Source: Cognatishimia sp. F0-27 (GTDB lineage: Bacteria > Pseudomonadota > Alphaproteobacteria > Rhodobacterales > Rhodobacteraceae). From it: 64,000 nucleotides of DNA. The DNA lies in assembly GCF_020667845.1 (NCBI RefSeq), contig NZ_JAFMPQ010000011.1:1-64000 (forward strand), given 5' to 3'. This document shows, one piece after another, positions 26,213-37,891 of this stretch. The stretch's first letter is position 1; each line of letters opens with the position of its first letter. Made by a program: the position numbers and the translations under genes. The notes beneath the pieces were generated by a model. The model made no database searches and was not told the origin of the DNA. It saw nothing but the letters and a program-made list of their open reading frames with translations.

Positions 26213-28663
26213 ATGAGCAGTTTCGATGACATGGATGCCTTCGAGGGCGCGTCACTGGCCGCCCGAGCGATGGCCGCGCGGCCCAAGCCTTACCTGGACG
26301 GGTTGAACCCCGCGCAGCGCGAGGCGGTGGAGATTGCCGACGGGCCGGTTTTGATGCTGGCCGGGGCGGGCACCGGAAAGACCAAGGCGTTGACCACGCG
26401 GATCGTACATCTGTTGCAGACCGGCCGGGCGCGGCCGAACGAGATCCTTGCGGTGACCTTCACCAACAAGGCGGCGCGCGAGATGAAGGTTCGGGTAAGC
26501 GGGATGCTCGGCCAGTCAGTGGAGGGGATGCCTTGGCTCGGCACGTTCCATTCGATCTGCGTCAAGCTGTTGCGTCGCCATGCGGAGCTGGTCGATCTGA
26601 AGTCGAATTTCACCATTCTGGACAGCGACGACCAGCTGCGGCTGCTCAAGCAGTTGGTGCAGGCGGCGGGCATCGATGACAAGCGCTGGCCCGCGCGGCA
26701 GCTGGCCTCGATCATCGATGGCTGGAAGAACCGCGCGATCACGCCCGAGAGCATTCCGGCGGCGGATGCAGGGGCGTATAACCACGCAGGTCCGAGGCTT
26801 TACGCGGAATACCAGGCGCGGCTCAGGGAGCTGAACGCGGTCGATTTCGGCGACCTGCTGTTGCATATGGTGCAGATCTTCCAGACCCATGATGATGTGC
26901 TCCAGCAATACCAGCGGTGGTTCCGATACATCCTCGTGGATGAGTATCAGGACACGAACGTGGCGCAGTACCTGTGGCTGAGGCTGCTGGCATCGGGGCA
27001 CAAGAACATCTGTTGCGTCGGCGATGACGACCAGTCGATCTATGGCTGGCGGGGCGCCGAAGTGGGCAATATCCTGCGGTTCGAGAAGGACTTTCCGGGC
27101 GCGCATGTGGTGCGGCTGGAGCAGAATTACCGCTCGACGGAGCATATTCTTGCGGCCGCCTCGGGGGTGATTGCGGGCAACAGCGATCGGCTCGGCAAGA
27201 CGCTCTGGACGGCGGCGGAAGGCGGCGAGAAAGTGCGGCTCATCGGCCATTGGGATGGTGACGAGGAGGCGCGCTGGGTCGGCGAGGAGATCGAGGCCAT
27301 GCAGGGCGGCACGCGCGGCATGCGGGCCTATTCGCTCGACGAGATGGCGATCCTCGTGCGCGCGAGCCACCAGATGCGCGCGTTCGAGGACCGGTTCCTG
27401 ACCATCGGCCTGCCATACCGGGTGATCGGGGGGCCGCGATTCTACGAGCGGATGGAGATCCGTGACGCGATGGCCTATTTCCGGCTGGTGGTCTCGCCCG
27501 ATGACGATCTGGCCTTCGAACGGGTGGTGAACACGCCCAAGCGGGGGCTGGGCGACAAGGCGCAGCAGACGATCCAGCGTATCGCACGGGAAAACGGCGT
27601 ATCCTTGGTCGAGGGCGCGGCGCTGGCCGTCGAAGCGGGCGCGATCAAGGGCAAGGGCGGCAAGGCGCTGGGTGAGCTTGTGGTGGCGCTGGCGCGCTGG
27701 GCAAAGATGGCGCGCGGGCCGCTGCGCGTGGTCGAGGATCCCGATGCGGTGGTCGATGATGGCGCGCCGGAGCGGATCGAGGAGGGCAAGCCGGAGATCA
27801 GCCACATGGAGCTCGCCGAGATCGTCCTCGACGAGAGCGGCTACACCGCCATGTGGCAAAACGACAAGACGCCCGAAGCGCCCGGGCGGCTGGAAAACCT
27901 CAAGGAACTGGTCAAGGCGTTGGAAGGCTTCGAGAACCTGCAAGGCTTTCTGGAACATGTCAGCCTCGTGATGGACAATGACAGCGATGACGGCGGCGCA
28001 AAGGTCTCGATCATGACGCTTCACGCGGCAAAGGGGCTGGAGTTTCCCGCCGTGTTCCTGCCCGGCTGGGAAGACGGGCTGTTTCCGTCGCAGCGCTCGA
28101 TGGACGAGCAGGGGCTGAAGGGGCTCGAAGAGGAACGGCGGCTGGCCTATGTGGGCATCACCCGCGCCGAGGAACTCTGCACGATCAGTTTTGCGGGCAA
28201 CCGGCGGATATTCGGGCAATGGCAGAGCGCGATGCCCAGTCGCTTCATCGACGAACTCCCCGAGGCCCATGTGGATGTGCTCACGCCGCCGGGTCTCTAC
28301 GGAGGGGCCTATGGCGCGGCCGGAATGGCGGCATCGGCCTCGCCCGCGGCCATGGCGGAGGCCGCCAGCGACCTTCACGACCGCGCAGCGGAGGCCAATG
28401 TCTACAACTCGCCGGGATGGCGGCGGCTTCAGGCGCGCGGCGGCGCGCGCAGCCTCAGCCAACCGAAGGAAACGCGCAACCAGATCATCGATCTCGACGC
28501 GGTCAGCGCTTACACGGTGGGCGAACGGGTGTTTCACCAGAAATTCGGCTACGGCGCGATCACGGGCATCGAAGGCGACAAGCTGGAGATCGATTTCGAA
28601 AAGGCCGGCAGCAAGAAAGTGGTGGCGCGGTTCATCATGGCGGCGGATGATGTGCCGTTCTGA
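26213..28663 (+). CDS. uvrD: ATP-dependent DNA helicase UvrD/PcrA
   Basis: 816 residues, a superfamily 1A 3'-5' helicase. Motifs are LNPAQREAVE (Q motif), LAGAGTGKT (Walker A, about 49-57), ILVDEYQDTN (Walker B), GDDDQSIYGWRGA (motif III), LEQNYRST (IV), MTLHAAKGLEF (V) and LAYVGITRAEE (VI). The C-terminal tail has the RVFHQKFGYGAI segment typical of UvrD/PcrA. It works in nucleotide excision and mismatch repair. The start at 26213 is the first ATG giving the conserved N-terminus. It stands just before the DUF2484/murB group. Confidence 0.97.
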   Translation: MSSFDDMDAFEGASLAARAMAARPKPYLDGLNPAQREAVEIADGPVLMLAGAGTGKTKALTTRIVHLLQTGRARPNEILAVTFTNKAAREMKVRVSGMLGQSVEGMPWLGTFHSICVKLLRRHAELVDLKSNFTILDSDDQLRLLKQLVQAAGIDDKRWPARQLASIIDGWKNRAITPESIPAADAGAYNHAGPRLYAEYQARLRELNAVDFGDLLLHMVQIFQTHDDVLQQYQRWFRYILVDEYQDTNVAQYLWLRLLASGHKNICCVGDDDQSIYGWRGAEVGNILRFEKDFPGAHVVRLEQNYRSTEHILAAASGVIAGNSDRLGKTLWTAAEGGEKVRLIGHWDGDEEARWVGEEIEAMQGGTRGMRAYSLDEMAILVRASHQMRAFEDRFLTIGLPYRVIGGPRFYERMEIRDAMAYFRLVVSPDDDLAFERVVNTPKRGLGDKAQQTIQRIARENGVSLVEGAALAVEAGAIKGKGGKALGELVVALARWAKMARGPLRVVEDPDAVVDDGAPERIEEGKPEISHMELAEIVLDESGYTAMWQNDKTPEAPGRLENLKELVKALEGFENLQGFLEHVSLVMDNDSDDGGAKVSIMTLHAAKGLEFPAVFLPGWEDGLFPSQRSMDEQGLKGLEEERRLAYVGITRAEELCTISFAGNRRIFGQWQSAMPSRFIDELPEAHVDVLTPPGLYGGAYGAAGMAASASPAAMAEAASDLHDRAAEANVYNSPGWRRLQARGGARSLSQPKETRNQIIDLDAVSAYTVGERVFHQKFGYGAITGIEGDKLEIDFEKAGSKKVVARFIMAADDVPF

Positions 28664-28708
28664 CTCAAGCCCGCCAGACAGGGTCCCGGGCGGCGCGAGG
28701 CCCGATCA

Positions 28709-28996
28709 ATGAGCGGATCGCTGATCGCAGGGGCTCTGTGGGTTCTGGCATCGACAGGGGTGGCGCTCCTGCCCATCGCCGCGCAATACAAGCCGGGGGT
28801 AATCCTGCTTGGGCTGGGACCCGTGCTGATCCTCTGGATCGGCTGGGAGCATGGTTGGATCTGGGCGGCGGTGGCCGCCACCGCCTTCTTGTCGCTTTAC
28901 CGCAATCCGTTGCGTTTTCTCTGGCGGCGCCTGCGTGGAAAGCGCCCCGCCACATCTGACCGGCCAGGAGGACAGGGGCCATGGCATTATCGGTGA
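28709..28996 (+). CDS. DUF2484-family small membrane protein, first copy
   Basis: 95 residues with three probable membrane helices (SLIAGALWVLASTGVALLPI, ILLGLGPVLILWIGW, IWAAVAATAFLSL) and a basic C-terminal tail. It is similar to the next gene in hydrophobic pattern and in ILWIG/FLWIG followed by R-NPLRFLWRR/R-PVRYLFAW. Proteins of this type are found next to murB in Rhodobacteraceae; their role is unknown. The 3' end overlaps the next gene by 16 bases. Confidence 0.8.
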   Translation: MSGSLIAGALWVLASTGVALLPIAAQYKPGVILLGLGPVLILWIGWEHGWIWAAVAATAFLSLYRNPLRFLWRRLRGKRPATSDRPGGQGPWHYR

Positions 28997-29232
28997 TTGC
29001 CGGATTCCTGTGGCTTTTGATTGCCAATGTGCTGGCGATGATCCCGTCGAAGGACAATCACTGGAGCCGCGCCTATGTGTTGATCGCAGTGGGAGTGCCG
29101 ATCTTTCTCTGGATCGGGATCGAGTCCGGTTGGCTGATCGCCTGTTTCTTTCTCGCCGCTGGAATGAGCGTGCTGCGCTGGCCCGTGCGATACCTCTTTG
29201 CCTGGATCAAACGCATGCTGTCCCGCGGGTAA
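28981..29232 (+). CDS. DUF2484-family small membrane protein, second copy
   Basis: 83 residues with three membrane helices and a basic tail (RWPVRYLFAWIKRML). It is a paralogue of the preceding gene, which it overlaps by 16 bases, so translation is probably coupled. The AGGAGGACAGGGGCC ribosome binding region lies inside the first gene. A dispersed repeat follows before murB. Confidence 0.85.
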   Translation: MALSVIAGFLWLLIANVLAMIPSKDNHWSRAYVLIAVGVPIFLWIGIESGWLIACFFLAAGMSVLRWPVRYLFAWIKRMLSRG

Positions 29233-29278
29233 GCGCGCCGATACCCCCGCAAACGCGCCCTCGGGGAGACGCCTTTGG

Positions 29279-29324
29279 TTTCTTCTGTCCGGCAATACTC
29301 CGGGGGTTTGGGGGCAGCGCCCCC
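29279..29324 (+). repeat. Dispersed intergenic repeat, copy 5
   Basis: Plus-oriented: tttcttctgtccgg, caatactccggggg, tttg, ggggcagcgcccc. It lies between the second DUF2484 gene and murB. If it ends transcription, murB needs its own promoter. Confidence 0.85.
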
Positions 29325-29484
29325 ATAGGCAAGCATGATGGGCATGGGCGCGCGCCGCGGTCGGCCTGAAATCGCTGCCTGGGTTCGGCGCCCATGCTCC
29401 GCCGGATCGCCGGACCCGCCGGACCTGAACCGGCGCGGCTGCGGCAGGCTTGCACCGCTGGCGGCATCGCGCTAACCCCGCGCC

Positions 29485-30411
29485 ATGACCACCATGCCTG
29501 ACCCCCGGGGCCGACTGACGCCCGACCGCCCCTTGAACGATCTGACATGGCTGCGCGTGGGCGGGCCGGCGGAATGGTTGTTCCAGCCTGCGGACCGCGC
29601 GGATCTTGCCGAATTCCTGCGGGCGCTGGACCGGGACGTGCCCGTATTCCCGATGGGTGTCGGCTCCAACCTCATCGTGCGGGACGGCGGCTTGCCCGGC
29701 GTCGTGATCCGCCTCGGGCGCGGCTTCAATCATATCGAGGTCGAGGGCAACCGGGTGCGGGCCGGGGCCGCGGCGCTGGATGCGCATGTGGCGCGCCGCG
29801 CGGCGGAAGCCGGCGTGGACCTGACGTTCCTGCGCACCATCCCGGGCGCCATCGGCGGTGCCCTGCGCATGAACGCGGGCTGCTATGGATCCTACGTGGC
29901 CGATCACTTTGTCGAGGCCACGGCGATCACCCGGGCGGGAGAGACCGTTGTGCTGGGCGCGCGCGACCTCAATTTCCGCTACCGTCAGACCGATCTGGAG
30001 CCCGGCAGCGTGCTGGTCGAGGCGGTGTTCGAGGGAGGATCGGGCGACCCTGCCGCTCTCGAGGCGCGGATGGCCGCGCAGCTGGCCAAGCGCGACGAGA
30101 CCCAGCCCACCAAGGACCGCACCGCCGGCTCGACCTTCCGCAACCCTGTGGGCCATTCCTCGACCGGGGCGGACGATGACACCCACGAGCTCAAGGCGTG
30201 GTCGGTCATCGACGCGGCCGGCCTGCGCGGGGCGACCCTCGGTGGCGCGCAGATGTCCCCCAAACATCCGAACTTTCTGGTCAATACCGGGGCAGCCACG
30301 GCCAAGGATCTCGAATCATTGGGCGAGCTGGTGCGAAAAAGGGTTTTCGAACACTCCGGAATAGAGTTACAGTGGGAAATCATGCGCGTCGGCAAACCGG
30401 CGCCAGAATAA
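29485..30411 (+). CDS. murB: UDP-N-acetylenolpyruvoylglucosamine reductase MurB
   Basis: 308 residues, an FAD enzyme that reduces UDP-GlcNAc-enolpyruvate to UDP-MurNAc with NADPH. Motifs are [28 protein letters not shown] (FAD), [17 protein letters not shown] and the catalytic serine in TAGSTFRNP, with a C-terminal glutamate in ELQWEI. It is the short type without the third-domain loop of E. coli MurB. It opens the wall/division cluster on this strand. Confidence 0.97.
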   Translation: MTTMPDPRGRLTPDRPLNDLTWLRVGGPAEWLFQPADRADLAEFLRALDRDVPVFPMGVGSNLIVRDGGLPGVVIRLGRGFNHIEVEGNRVRAGAAALDAHVARRAAEAGVDLTFLRTIPGAIGGALRMNAGCYGSYVADHFVEATAITRAGETVVLGARDLNFRYRQTDLEPGSVLVEAVFEGGSGDPAALEARMAAQLAKRDETQPTKDRTAGSTFRNPVGHSSTGADDDTHELKAWSVIDAAGLRGATLGGAQMSPKHPNFLVNTGAATAKDLESLGELVRKRVFEHSGIELQWEIMRVGKPAPE

Positions 30412-30586
30412 GGGCGGCAAACGCCCATTCCGGGATGGCGCAACAGGGCCGGACCGGCGTGACCGAGGCAGGTTGCACAAGAAACAGGGGCAAACCCCTG
30501 ACAAAACCGGGAAAACCGGAGTGACGCACCGCGATTGGCGAGCCGATTGGCTCCGTGCGATGCAGGCAGATTGAGGCGGATTGGGC

Positions 30587-31516
30587 ATGTCGAGCAGGGC
30601 ATCCCGAACGGTGGTGGTGATCAAGGGTGGTCCTTCGTCAGAGCGCGAAGTGTCCCTGAGTTCCGGTGCGGAATGCGCCGCCGCGTTGCGGGAAGATGGC
30701 TTTCAGGTGATCGAACTGGACGCGGGCGCGGATCTCGCGCAGCGACTGGTCGAGATCGGCGCGGATGTCGTGTTCAACGGGTTGCATGGCCGTTGGGGCG
30801 AAGATGGCTGCGTGCAGGGCCTGTTGGAATGGCTGCGGCTGCCTTACACGCATTCCGGCGTGATGGCCTCGGCGCTGGCCATGGACAAGGAGCGCACCAA
30901 GGACATCTACCGCGCCGAAGGGTTGCCGGTGGCGGCGAGCCGCCTTGCGACCCGTGCAGAAGTTGCCGCAGGGCACGTGATGGCCCCGCCCTACGTGGTC
31001 AAGCCCTATAACGAAGGCTCCTCCGTCGGCGTCTATCTCGTGCATGCGGGCGACGCGCCGCCGATCCTGTCGGACGCGATGCCGGAAACGGTGATGGTCG
31101 AAGCCTTTGCGCCCGGTCGCGAACTGACCACCTCGGTGCTGGGCGCAGGCCCGCTTGGGCCGGCCCGCACGCTGGGGGTGACCGACATCCTCACCGACGG
31201 CTGGTATGATTACGATGCGAAATACAAGCCGGGCGGCTCGCGCCATGTCTGCCCGGCGCAGATCCCCGAAGAGATTGCCGCGCTGTGCGAGGATTACGCG
31301 CTGCGTGCCCATGAGGCGCTTGGTTGCCGGGGCGTGACGCGGACGGATTTCCGCTGGGACGAGGCACGCGGGTCCGACGGGCTGATCCTTCTGGAGACCA
31401 ACACCCAGCCGGGCATGACGCCCACATCGCTTGTTCCGGAGCAGGCGCAGGCCAAGGGCATCAGCTTTCCTGAGCTGTGCCGCTGGATGGTGGAGGATGC
31501 GTCATGCGACAGGTGA
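30587..31516 (+). CDS. ddl: D-alanine--D-alanine ligase
   Basis: 309 residues, ATP-grasp. N-terminal [17 protein letters not shown], central [12 protein letters not shown] and C-terminal [20 protein letters not shown] are the family signatures. It joins two D-alanines for the pentapeptide stem. The ATG at 30587 with GAGGCGGA upstream is preferred to the TTG six bases earlier. The last 13 bases overlap ftsQ. Confidence 0.97.
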   Translation: MSSRASRTVVVIKGGPSSEREVSLSSGAECAAALREDGFQVIELDAGADLAQRLVEIGADVVFNGLHGRWGEDGCVQGLLEWLRLPYTHSGVMASALAMDKERTKDIYRAEGLPVAASRLATRAEVAAGHVMAPPYVVKPYNEGSSVGVYLVHAGDAPPILSDAMPETVMVEAFAPGRELTTSVLGAGPLGPARTLGVTDILTDGWYDYDAKYKPGGSRHVCPAQIPEEIAALCEDYALRAHEALGCRGVTRTDFRWDEARGSDGLILLETNTQPGMTPTSLVPEQAQAKGISFPELCRWMVEDASCDR

Positions 31517-32403
31517 GACGGGATCCGGAAATGGCGCGGCTCGATCCGTCCGTGAGCCGTGCGAAATACCGCATCGAGCGGCTGATGCTCACACCGCTCT
31601 TTCGCTTTGCAATGCGCGTCGGGGTGCCGTGCGCGCTTGGATTTGGCGCGGTGACATGGTGGGCCTCGGTCGAGGAAAACCGCACCGCGTTCAACCTCAT
31701 GGTGGCCGATGTCCGGGCGCAGTTCGAAAGCCGGCCCGAGTTTCAGGTCAAGCTGATGGCCATTGACGGGGCGTCGCCCCAGGTCGCCGAAGCGATCCGC
31801 GCGACGCTGCCAGTGGGCTTTCCGGTGTCGAGCTTCGATCTGGATCTCGAGACCATGCAACAGGCCGTGATCGAACTCGACCCGGTCCGCAGCGCGGATC
31901 TGCGCATCAAGCAGGGCGGTGTGTTGCAGGTCGACGTGACCGAGCGGGTGCCCGCGGTGCTCTGGCGCAGCGACGCGGGCCTGTCTGTGCTCGATGCCGA
32001 TGGCGTGCGCGCGGCCTGGGCCGGGTCGCGGGCCGAATATGCAACCCTGCCGGTGATTGCCGGGGAGGGGGCGGAGAAGGTTGTCGATGAGGCGCTTGCC
32101 TTATACGCAGCGGCGCAGCCGATCATGGACCGGTTGCGCGGCTTTGAGCGTATGGGCGCGCGGCGCTGGGACGTGGTTCTGGACCGCGATCAGCGCATCA
32201 TGCTGCCCGAAGAGGAGCCGGTGCTGGCGTTTGAGCGGGCCATTGCCATGCAGCAGATCCCGACCATGACCCTGCTGGATCGCGATATCGTTGCGGTGGA
32301 CCTGCGTTTGCCGCATCGCACCACGTTCCGGATGACCGCAGAAGCGGCGGCGGAATTCAGAAAATTCAAAAAAATTGAGGCTGGCGGAGACCCAAACCCA
32401 TGA
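31504..32403 (+). CDS. ftsQ: Cell division protein FtsQ
   Basis: 299 residues, bitopic. A cytoplasmic N-terminus of about 35 residues, one membrane helix ([15 protein letters not shown]), a POTRA domain (about 85-155, [17 protein letters not shown]) and the FtsQ domain with [10 protein letters not shown] and [11 protein letters not shown] follow. It bridges early and late divisome proteins. It overlaps ddl at the 5' end and ftsA by four bases (ATGA). Confidence 0.93.
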   Translation: MRQVRRDPEMARLDPSVSRAKYRIERLMLTPLFRFAMRVGVPCALGFGAVTWWASVEENRTAFNLMVADVRAQFESRPEFQVKLMAIDGASPQVAEAIRATLPVGFPVSSFDLDLETMQQAVIELDPVRSADLRIKQGGVLQVDVTERVPAVLWRSDAGLSVLDADGVRAAWAGSRAEYATLPVIAGEGAEKVVDEALALYAAAQPIMDRLRGFERMGARRWDVVLDRDQRIMLPEEEPVLAFERAIAMQQIPTMTLLDRDIVAVDLRLPHRTTFRMTAEAAAEFRKFKKIEAGGDPNP

Positions 32404-33728
32404 TCGAGCTCTATGAGTCGCAGCGGGCGATGCGCAACATGCGCAAGGCAGCAATGCAGCGCGGTGTGATTGCAATTCTGGATGTCGGCAGTTCCAAGAT
32501 TGCCTGTCTGGTGTTGCGGTTTGACGGGACCGATCCGGCTGAGGATGGGGTGGGCAGCCTTGCGGGGCAGTCCGGGTTCCGGGTCATCGGCGCGGCCACC
32601 ACACGCTCGCGCGGGGTGCAGTTTGGCGAAATCACCGCGATGGGCGAGACCGAACGCGCGGTGCGCACCGCCGTGCAGGCGGCGCAAAAGATGGCCGGGA
32701 TCCGGGTCGACCACGTGATTGCCTGTTTCTCCGGCGCGCAGCCCGCGTCCTACGGGCTGGCCGGGCAGGTGGAGATCGCGGGCGTCACGGTGGACGAACA
32801 GGATGTGGCGCGCGTGCTGTCGGCCTGCGACGTGCCGGATTTCGGGGCCGGGCGCGAAGTGCTGCACGCGCAGCCGGTGAATTTTGCGCTCGATCACCGC
32901 TCCGGGTTGATTGATCCGCGCGGCCAGATCGGCCACGAGCTGAGCTGTGACATGCATATGCTGACGGTGGACGGGCAGGCGATCCAGAACCTCGCCTATG
33001 CGGTGCGGCGTTGTGACCTTGAACTCGCGGGGATCGCGTCGTCGTCCTACGTGTCGGGCATCTCCGCGCTGGTGGAGGACGAACAGGAGCTGGGCGCGGC
33101 CTGCATCGACATGGGCGGCGGGGCCACGGGGCTTTCGATCTTCATCAAGAAACACATGATCTATGCCGACAGCGTGCGCATGGGCGGCGATCATGTCACG
33201 CAGGATATCTCCATGGGGCTTCAGGTTCCGATGGCGACAGCGGAGCGGATCAAGACCTTTTACGGCGGCGTTGTCGCCACAGGCATGGACGACCGCGAGA
33301 TGATCGAGATCGGCGGCGAGACCGGCGATTGGGAACACGACCGCCGCACGGTGTCGCGCGCGGAACTGATCGGGATCATGCGCCCGCGCGTCGAGGAGAT
33401 CCTCGAAGAGGTGCGCGCGCGGCTCGACGTGGCGGGGTTCGATCACCTGCCGTCGCGCCAGATCGTGCTGACCGGCGGCGCAAGCCAGATTCCCGGCCTT
33501 GACGGGCTGGCCACCAAGATCCTCGGCCAGCAGGTGCGCCTTGGCCGCCCGCTGCGCGTGCATGGCTTGCCGCAGGCCGCGACGGGGCCGGGATTTGCCA
33601 GCGCTGTGGGCCTGTGCCTCTTCGCCGCCCACCCGCAGGACGAATGGTGGGATTTCGATCTTCCGGTGGACCGCTACCCCGCGCGCAGCTTCAAGCGCGC
33701 GGTGCAGTGGTTCCGCGACAACTGGTGA
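32400..33728 (+). CDS. ftsA: Cell division protein FtsA
   Basis: 442 residues, an actin-like ATPase. Motifs are IAILDVGSSKIACLVL, CIDMGGGATGLSIF and VLTGGASQIPGLDGLA; a 1C subdomain sits at about 95-175, as usual for FtsA. The C-terminal ending SFKRAVQWFRDNW is the membrane-targeting amphipathic helix. It tethers FtsZ filaments to the membrane. Confidence 0.97.
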   Translation: MIELYESQRAMRNMRKAAMQRGVIAILDVGSSKIACLVLRFDGTDPAEDGVGSLAGQSGFRVIGAATTRSRGVQFGEITAMGETERAVRTAVQAAQKMAGIRVDHVIACFSGAQPASYGLAGQVEIAGVTVDEQDVARVLSACDVPDFGAGREVLHAQPVNFALDHRSGLIDPRGQIGHELSCDMHMLTVDGQAIQNLAYAVRRCDLELAGIASSSYVSGISALVEDEQELGAACIDMGGGATGLSIFIKKHMIYADSVRMGGDHVTQDISMGLQVPMATAERIKTFYGGVVATGMDDREMIEIGGETGDWEHDRRTVSRAELIGIMRPRVEEILEEVRARLDVAGFDHLPSRQIVLTGGASQIPGLDGLATKILGQQVRLGRPLRVHGLPQAATGPGFASAVGLCLFAAHPQDEWWDFDLPVDRYPARSFKRAVQWFRDNW

Positions 33729-34017
33729 GCCCGCGCTTCGGCCTTGACGGGCCGGGGCGATGCGGCCTGCGCGAAGGCGTGTGATTCTTCCGGAATGGTG
33801 GCGGCCCGCGGGTCGCCCTATGGGTCGTGGCCCAAAAACCCGCGATATGTGCGCCATACCCTGAAATACAGCGTCTATTGGCAAGGTTTCGCCCATATTT
33901 TGCGGTAAATTTGTGTTTTTTGGGTGACGATCCACCCATGAGTCTGTAAGAATTGAGACCAATGGGACGAAAAAAGGCCGGATACGCGGCTTGCAACAAC
34001 ACAGGCGGACACACGCG
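33729..34017. promoter_or_regulatory. ftsA-ftsZ intergenic region
   Basis: 289 bases. The right half is AT-rich (ttttgcggtaaatttgtgttttttggg) and is the likely ftsZ promoter region. GANTC sites, targets of the CcrM-type methylase of alphaproteobacteria, occur at 33783-33787 and 33940-33944; two in this length is close to chance. Confidence 0.45.
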
Positions 34018-35697
<1,680 letters not shown>

Positions 35698-35764
35698 GCG
35701 ACGCGGAATTCCGCTTCAAATAGCGAGGAAACGGGCCTGTGGATGGTTTCGTTTTATCGAATTA

Positions 35765-35790
35765 AAGCAGGGGCTTGCCCCTGCTTTTTT
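35765..35790 (+). terminator. Rho-independent terminator after ftsZ
   Basis: Perfect ten-base stem AAGCAGGGGC/GCCCCTGCTT with a tight loop, running into tttttt. It lies 67 bases after the ftsZ stop codon and separates it from lpxC. Confidence 0.92.
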
Positions 35791-35942
35791 ATGTTTGGGC
35801 GAAGTTCCGCCTGCGGCATCGGCGAGGATGTTTCATCCGGTTACAATCTTTGATTTGAGCCATCGTGCCCGGTCCCTTAGATCCTTTGGCAAGAAGAAAA
35901 AGACCCGCATTGCGTTCGCGGGCCCGCCAAGGGGACAGGCCA

Positions 35943-36863
35943 GTGCAAACGACCATCCGATCCGCGATCACCTTTCTGGGCGAAGGCCTGCATTCCGGCG
36001 CGCCAGCGCGGTTGACGATCCGTCCGGCATCCGCCGAGCACGGCATCTGGTTCAAGCGCACCGACATCCACGTGGGCGACACACTTGTCCCGGCCCGCTG
36101 GGACGCGGTCGAAAGCTCCCCGCTGTGCACCCGTATCGTGAACCGGGCGGGGGTCTCCGTCTCCACCATCGAACATGTGATGGCCGCTTTGGCCGGGTGC
36201 GGCGTGCACAACGCGCTGATCGAAATCGACGGGCCGGAATGCCCGATCCTCGATGGGTCCTCCGCGCCCTTCGTGCGCGGTATCCTGACCCGTGGCACGC
36301 GTCGCCTCGTGGCGCCGGTTCGCGCGATCGAGATCCTCAAGCCCGTCACCGTGAAGACCGAGGCGGGCTGGGCGCGGCTGAGCCCGTGGCGTGGCACGGC
36401 GATGACCTTCCATATCGAGTTTGATGACGCCGCAATCGGGGTGCAGCACAAGCGGCTGAACCTCGCCAATGGCGCGTTTGTCCGTGAACTCTGCGACAGC
36501 CGCACTTTCTGCCGCTCGGCGGATATCGACGCGATGCGCGCGGCGGGAAAGGCTCTTGGCGGCACCTACGAGAACGCGGTTGTGGTCGATGGCGACCGGG
36601 TTCTGAGCCCGGGCGGTCTGCGCCATCGGGACGAGGCCGTGCGCCACAAGATGCTGGACGCGTTGGGCGATCTGGCGCTCGCAGGTGCGCCGATCCTCGG
36701 TCATTATGAAGGCCACAAGGCCGGCCACGCGATGACAAATGCGCTGTTGCGCGCGCTCTTCGCCCAGCCCGATGCGTTCCGCGTCGTGCTGTGTGACGAG
36801 GCCATGGCGGGGCGTTTGCCGGGTGCAGGCGTCGAGAGCCATGAAATTCCGGCTGTCGCCTGA
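35943..36863 (+). CDS. lpxC: UDP-3-O-acyl-N-acetylglucosamine deacetylase LpxC
   Basis: 306 residues. Zinc ligands H78 (STIEHVMAAL), H235 and D239 (RHKMLDALGD), and the catalytic H262 (GHKAGHAM) are all present at family positions. It commits UDP-acyl-GlcNAc to lipid A synthesis. The GTG at 35943 has aaggggaca upstream and gives the conserved N-terminus QTTIRSAITFLGEGLHSG. It has a normal length. It sits after the ftsZ terminator, so it probably has its own promoter. Confidence 0.95.
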   Translation: MQTTIRSAITFLGEGLHSGAPARLTIRPASAEHGIWFKRTDIHVGDTLVPARWDAVESSPLCTRIVNRAGVSVSTIEHVMAALAGCGVHNALIEIDGPECPILDGSSAPFVRGILTRGTRRLVAPVRAIEILKPVTVKTEAGWARLSPWRGTAMTFHIEFDDAAIGVQHKRLNLANGAFVRELCDSRTFCRSADIDAMRAAGKALGGTYENAVVVDGDRVLSPGGLRHRDEAVRHKMLDALGDLALAGAPILGHYEGHKAGHAMTNALLRALFAQPDAFRVVLCDEAMAGRLPGAGVESHEIPAVA

Positions 36864-36973
36864 AATCACGGCTCCGGGATCGTCTGCACGCAGGGCGCGC
36901 TTTGACGTTTTGCACCGGAATTATCTATGCTAGGACCGTCTGTGACACCGCCGCAGCACTGTGGCGGGAGAGA

Positions 36974-37852
36974 ATGATTGCCAGAGGATTGTCACGCATG
37001 GCTGGGGGCTTTTTGCGCACACCCATGATACTCGCAGCAACCGCGGCGTTCGTGCTGGCGGGGTGCAGCGAGTTGCAGCGCCGGGACACCGGCCCGGGCG
37101 GCGCTCCGTTGGAGACGTTCACCGCGGAACAGATCTTCGAGCGTGGCGAGTTCGAGCTCAACCGCTCCAACGAAGAGGCCGCGGCGTTTTATTTCGGTGA
37201 GGTGGAGCGGCTCTATCCCTACTCGGAACTGGCCAAGCGCGCGCTGATCATGCAGGCCTTTGCCTATCATCAGGACAAGGATTACGAGAACGCGCGCGCC
37301 GCCTCGCAGCGTTTTATCGATTTCTATCCCGCCGATGACGACGCGGCCTATGCGCAATATCTCCTGGCGCTGAGCTATTACGACCAGATCGAGCTGGTCG
37401 GGCGCGATCAGGGGCTGACCTTCCAGGCGCTGCAATCGCTGCGCACGGTGATCGAGCGCTACCCCGACAGCGAGTATGCCCGGTCCGCGATTCTCAAGTT
37501 CGATCTCGCCTTCGACCATCTGGCCGGCAAGGAAATGGAGATCGGCCGCTACTACCTCAAGCGCGATCACTACGGTGCGGCCATCAACCGGTTCCGCGTG
37601 GTGGTGGAAGATTTCCAGACCACGACGCACACCGCAGAGGCCCTGCATCGTCTGGTCGAGGGCTATCTGTCGCTGGGCCTGATCGAAGAGGCCCAGACCG
37701 CGGGCGCGGTTCTGGGGTATAACTATCAGTCGACCGATTGGTACGAAGACAGCTATGCCCTGCTGACCGGACAGGGGCTGGAGCCGAAAGTCTTCGAAGG
37801 CAACTGGCTGGGCGCGGTCTATCGTCAGATGGTTCGCGGCGAGTGGCTCTAG
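36974..37852 (+). CDS. bamD: Outer membrane assembly lipoprotein BamD
   Basis: 292 residues. A lipoprotein signal ends at the lipobox LAGC (C31). The mature part is five TPR-like repeats; ELAKRALIMQAFAYH, YPADDDAAYAQYLLALSYYDQI and YPDSEYARSAILKFDLA are typical of BamD. It is part of the complex that folds outer membrane beta barrels. The ATG at 36974 has gggagaga upstream; an alternative start is at 36998. recN follows 39 bases later. Confidence 0.94.
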   Translation: MIARGLSRMAGGFLRTPMILAATAAFVLAGCSELQRRDTGPGGAPLETFTAEQIFERGEFELNRSNEEAAAFYFGEVERLYPYSELAKRALIMQAFAYHQDKDYENARAASQRFIDFYPADDDAAYAQYLLALSYYDQIELVGRDQGLTFQALQSLRTVIERYPDSEYARSAILKFDLAFDHLAGKEMEIGRYYLKRDHYGAAINRFRVVVEDFQTTTHTAEALHRLVEGYLSLGLIEEAQTAGAVLGYNYQSTDWYEDSYALLTGQGLEPKVFEGNWLGAVYRQMVRGEWL

Positions 37853-37891
37853 GAAACGACGGGGCTGCTCCCCGTCCTGCGGACACTGTCC

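Noticed and set aside
26516-28537. 673-codon open frame antisense to uvrD
   Set aside because: Same reason: the helicase motifs on the plus strand are complete and in order.
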